Part shown: in pieces, positions 7,193 through 8,351 of the stretch
How the letters are laid out: each line of letters starts with the position of its first letter
Position numbering within the stretch: position 1 is the first letter of the stretch
Assembly: GCA_035541995.1 (NCBI GenBank)
Contig: DATKMG010000268.1
Span: forward strand, 1 to 8,351
Direction of reading: 5' to 3'
DNA length: 8,351 nucleotides
Origin: DATKMG01 sp035541995
GTDB lineage: Bacteria > Acidobacteriota > Terriglobia > Versatilivoradales > Versatilivoraceae
Position numbers and translations under genes: made by a program
The notes under the pieces: model-generated
Told to the model about the DNA's origin: nothing
Database searches by the model: none
Seen by the model: the letters and a program-made list of their open reading frames with translations, nothing else

Positions 7193-7390
7193 ACTTTCCT
7201 CCGGTTGGTGAATCTCTCGCCTTGGTACATCTTGCCACTGAGGCGAGTGCTTGGTTGGGTGACAGGTCGAATCGAAGTTGTAGGTTGTAGAATTCTCAGT
7301 GAGGAGCTTTACTCTCTTGCTTGCATCTCCTTGTCGCAAGACAAGACATTCTCGACAGCGTACATCTCTGTCCAAAAGTCTGCGAAATTA

Positions 7391-8351
7391 TACTTCAGAA
7401 TCTGTCTCGGCCGAGACCAGCTGATTGGCCTCGAGGGGTCAGCAGGAGCCGGGAAGACCACTGCTCTGGCAGCCATCCGGGAAGTAACCGAAGGGGAGGG
7501 CTATCTTGTGGAAGGCCTGGCCCCGACTTCTCGCGCTGCACAGCAGCTAGGGGGCGTCGGCATCTCGTCGAGCACCCTCCAGCATCATCTGGCGCGATCT
7601 AATCTGAATCGCTGCGGCCAGAAACATCTCTACATCGTGGATGAGTCGAGCCTGGCGAGCACAAGGCAGGTGAATGAATTTCTGCATCAGTTGCAGGAAG
7701 GCGACCGCGTGATCTTTGTGGGAGACAGCCGCCAGCATCAGGGGGTGGAAGCGGGCCGCCCGTTCCAGCAACTCCAGGATGCCGGCCTCCGTACTGCTCA
7801 CCTCGACGAAATCGTCCGCCAGAAAGACCCGGCTTTAAAACAGGTTGTCCAACACCTCGCCCGTGGGCAAGTCCGGGAGGCCGTTGAGAATCTCAAACAG
7901 CAGGGGCGGGTGCACCAGATCACGGATCCACAGGAGCGGCTGCAGGCTATGGCGAAGGTCTACGCCGAGCATGCTCGGCAGACCCTGGTAGTCTCACCTG
8001 ATAACAAGTCCCGGCAGGAAATCAACCGGCTGATTCACACCGAGCTGCAATCCAGGGGGAAGGTGGAAAAGCAAGAACACCCACTCACGGTTCTCCCGCC
8101 GCGCCAGGACATGACCGGGGCCGACCGGAAGTGGGCGGCCCAGTATGAAGTAGAGGACTGGGTCCGCTATACGCGAGGCAGCCAGGCGCTGGGCGTCAAA
8201 GCGGGATAGTATGTCCGGGTCGCCGGTATGGATCGAGAACAAAACCTGCTCACTGTAGAACGCACGGACGGCTCACGCTTCACCTACAATCCTGTTCGAT
8301 TGCATGGAGTCAGTGTTTGGAAAGAGGCACGACGGGACTTTTCCCAAGGAG
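7391..8351 (+). pseudogene. MobF-type conjugative relaxase/helicase fragment (TraI/TrwC-like), nonsense-interrupted, runs off window
   Basis: MobF relaxases nick and unwind DNA for conjugation; this is their RecD-like helicase part. In order: RDQLIGLEG from 7412, Walker A GSAGAGKTT at 7436-7462, GLAPTSRAAQQL just after, Walker B YIVDESSL from 7631, motif III VGDSRQHQGVEAG from 7718, motif IV LDEIVRQ at 7802-7822, and the linker RQDMTGADRKWAAQYE from 8102. A TAG at 8207-8209 interrupts the frame; translation past it (YVRVAGMDREQNLLTVERTDG and on) matches what follows in intact relatives and stays open to the window edge, so this is a nonsense mutation, most simply GAG or another single-base neighbour to TAG. 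The relaxase domain with its catalytic tyrosines is absent. The nominal TTG start at 7205 precedes about 60 codons with no similarity. Another frame, CEIILQNLSR near 7383-7412, better fits the segment before RDQ, suggesting one more frameshift near 7410. Helicase motifs V and VI would lie beyond 8351. Confidence 0.85.

Noticed and set aside
7193..7375. N-terminal extension of the xis-like ORF to 7375
   Set aside because: The added residues have no similarity and skip the GGAGG site that sets the start at GTG 7192; usual family size fits the shorter form.

Overview
The window looks like chromosomal DNA from a member of the Acidobacteriota or a close relative, ending in a decayed integrative element next to a tRNA gene. 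The taxonomic call is an inference. It rests on a large Ser/Thr kinase that opens with a short N-terminal block I associate with acidobacterial kinases and ends in a PD40/TolB-like beta-propeller, on a small companion protein of a type I associate with the same group, and on a remnant of a winged-helix regulator. No rRNA or other taxonomic marker is present.

Layout. Bases 1-894 hold no gene I recognise. There are two short adjacent minus-strand ORFs with plausible ribosome-binding sites and a stretch resembling a tRNA T-arm. Bases 895 to about 985 hold the broken start of a winged-helix (Trans_reg_C type) regulator. Bases 1125-4013 encode a 962-residue membrane-anchored Ser/Thr kinase with a long beta-propeller, followed by a small gene of 140 codons (4087-4509) that is probably co-transcribed. 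Bases 4510-4835 are intergenic and end in a possible promoter. Bases 4836-5741 encode an NmrA-like NAD(P)-binding protein, followed by a weak terminator-like hairpin.

From 5790 the window changes character. A complete tRNA-Arg(UCG) with encoded CCA lies on the minus strand. Next to its 5' side, also on the minus strand, is a tyrosine recombinase. Its catalytic half is intact, but its original start (ATG at 6812, with a strong Shine-Dalgarno) is separated from the rest by a one-base frameshift and an apparent internal deletion. Upstream of the integrase is a short intact excisionase-like helix-turn-helix gene (GTG at 7192). Divergent from it is the helicase part of a MobF (TraI/TrwC-like) conjugative relaxase. 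It lacks its relaxase domain within this window and carries an in-frame TAG at 8207-8209, and the reading frame continues to the window edge. Together, tRNA, int, xis-like gene and relaxase are what is expected at one end of an integrative mobilizable or conjugative element that has lost function.

I did not find a convincing undescribed biological system. The most informative points are the degraded state and unusual polarity of the tRNA-linked element, the retained xis-like gene, and the vestigial winged-helix gene directly upstream of the kinase.
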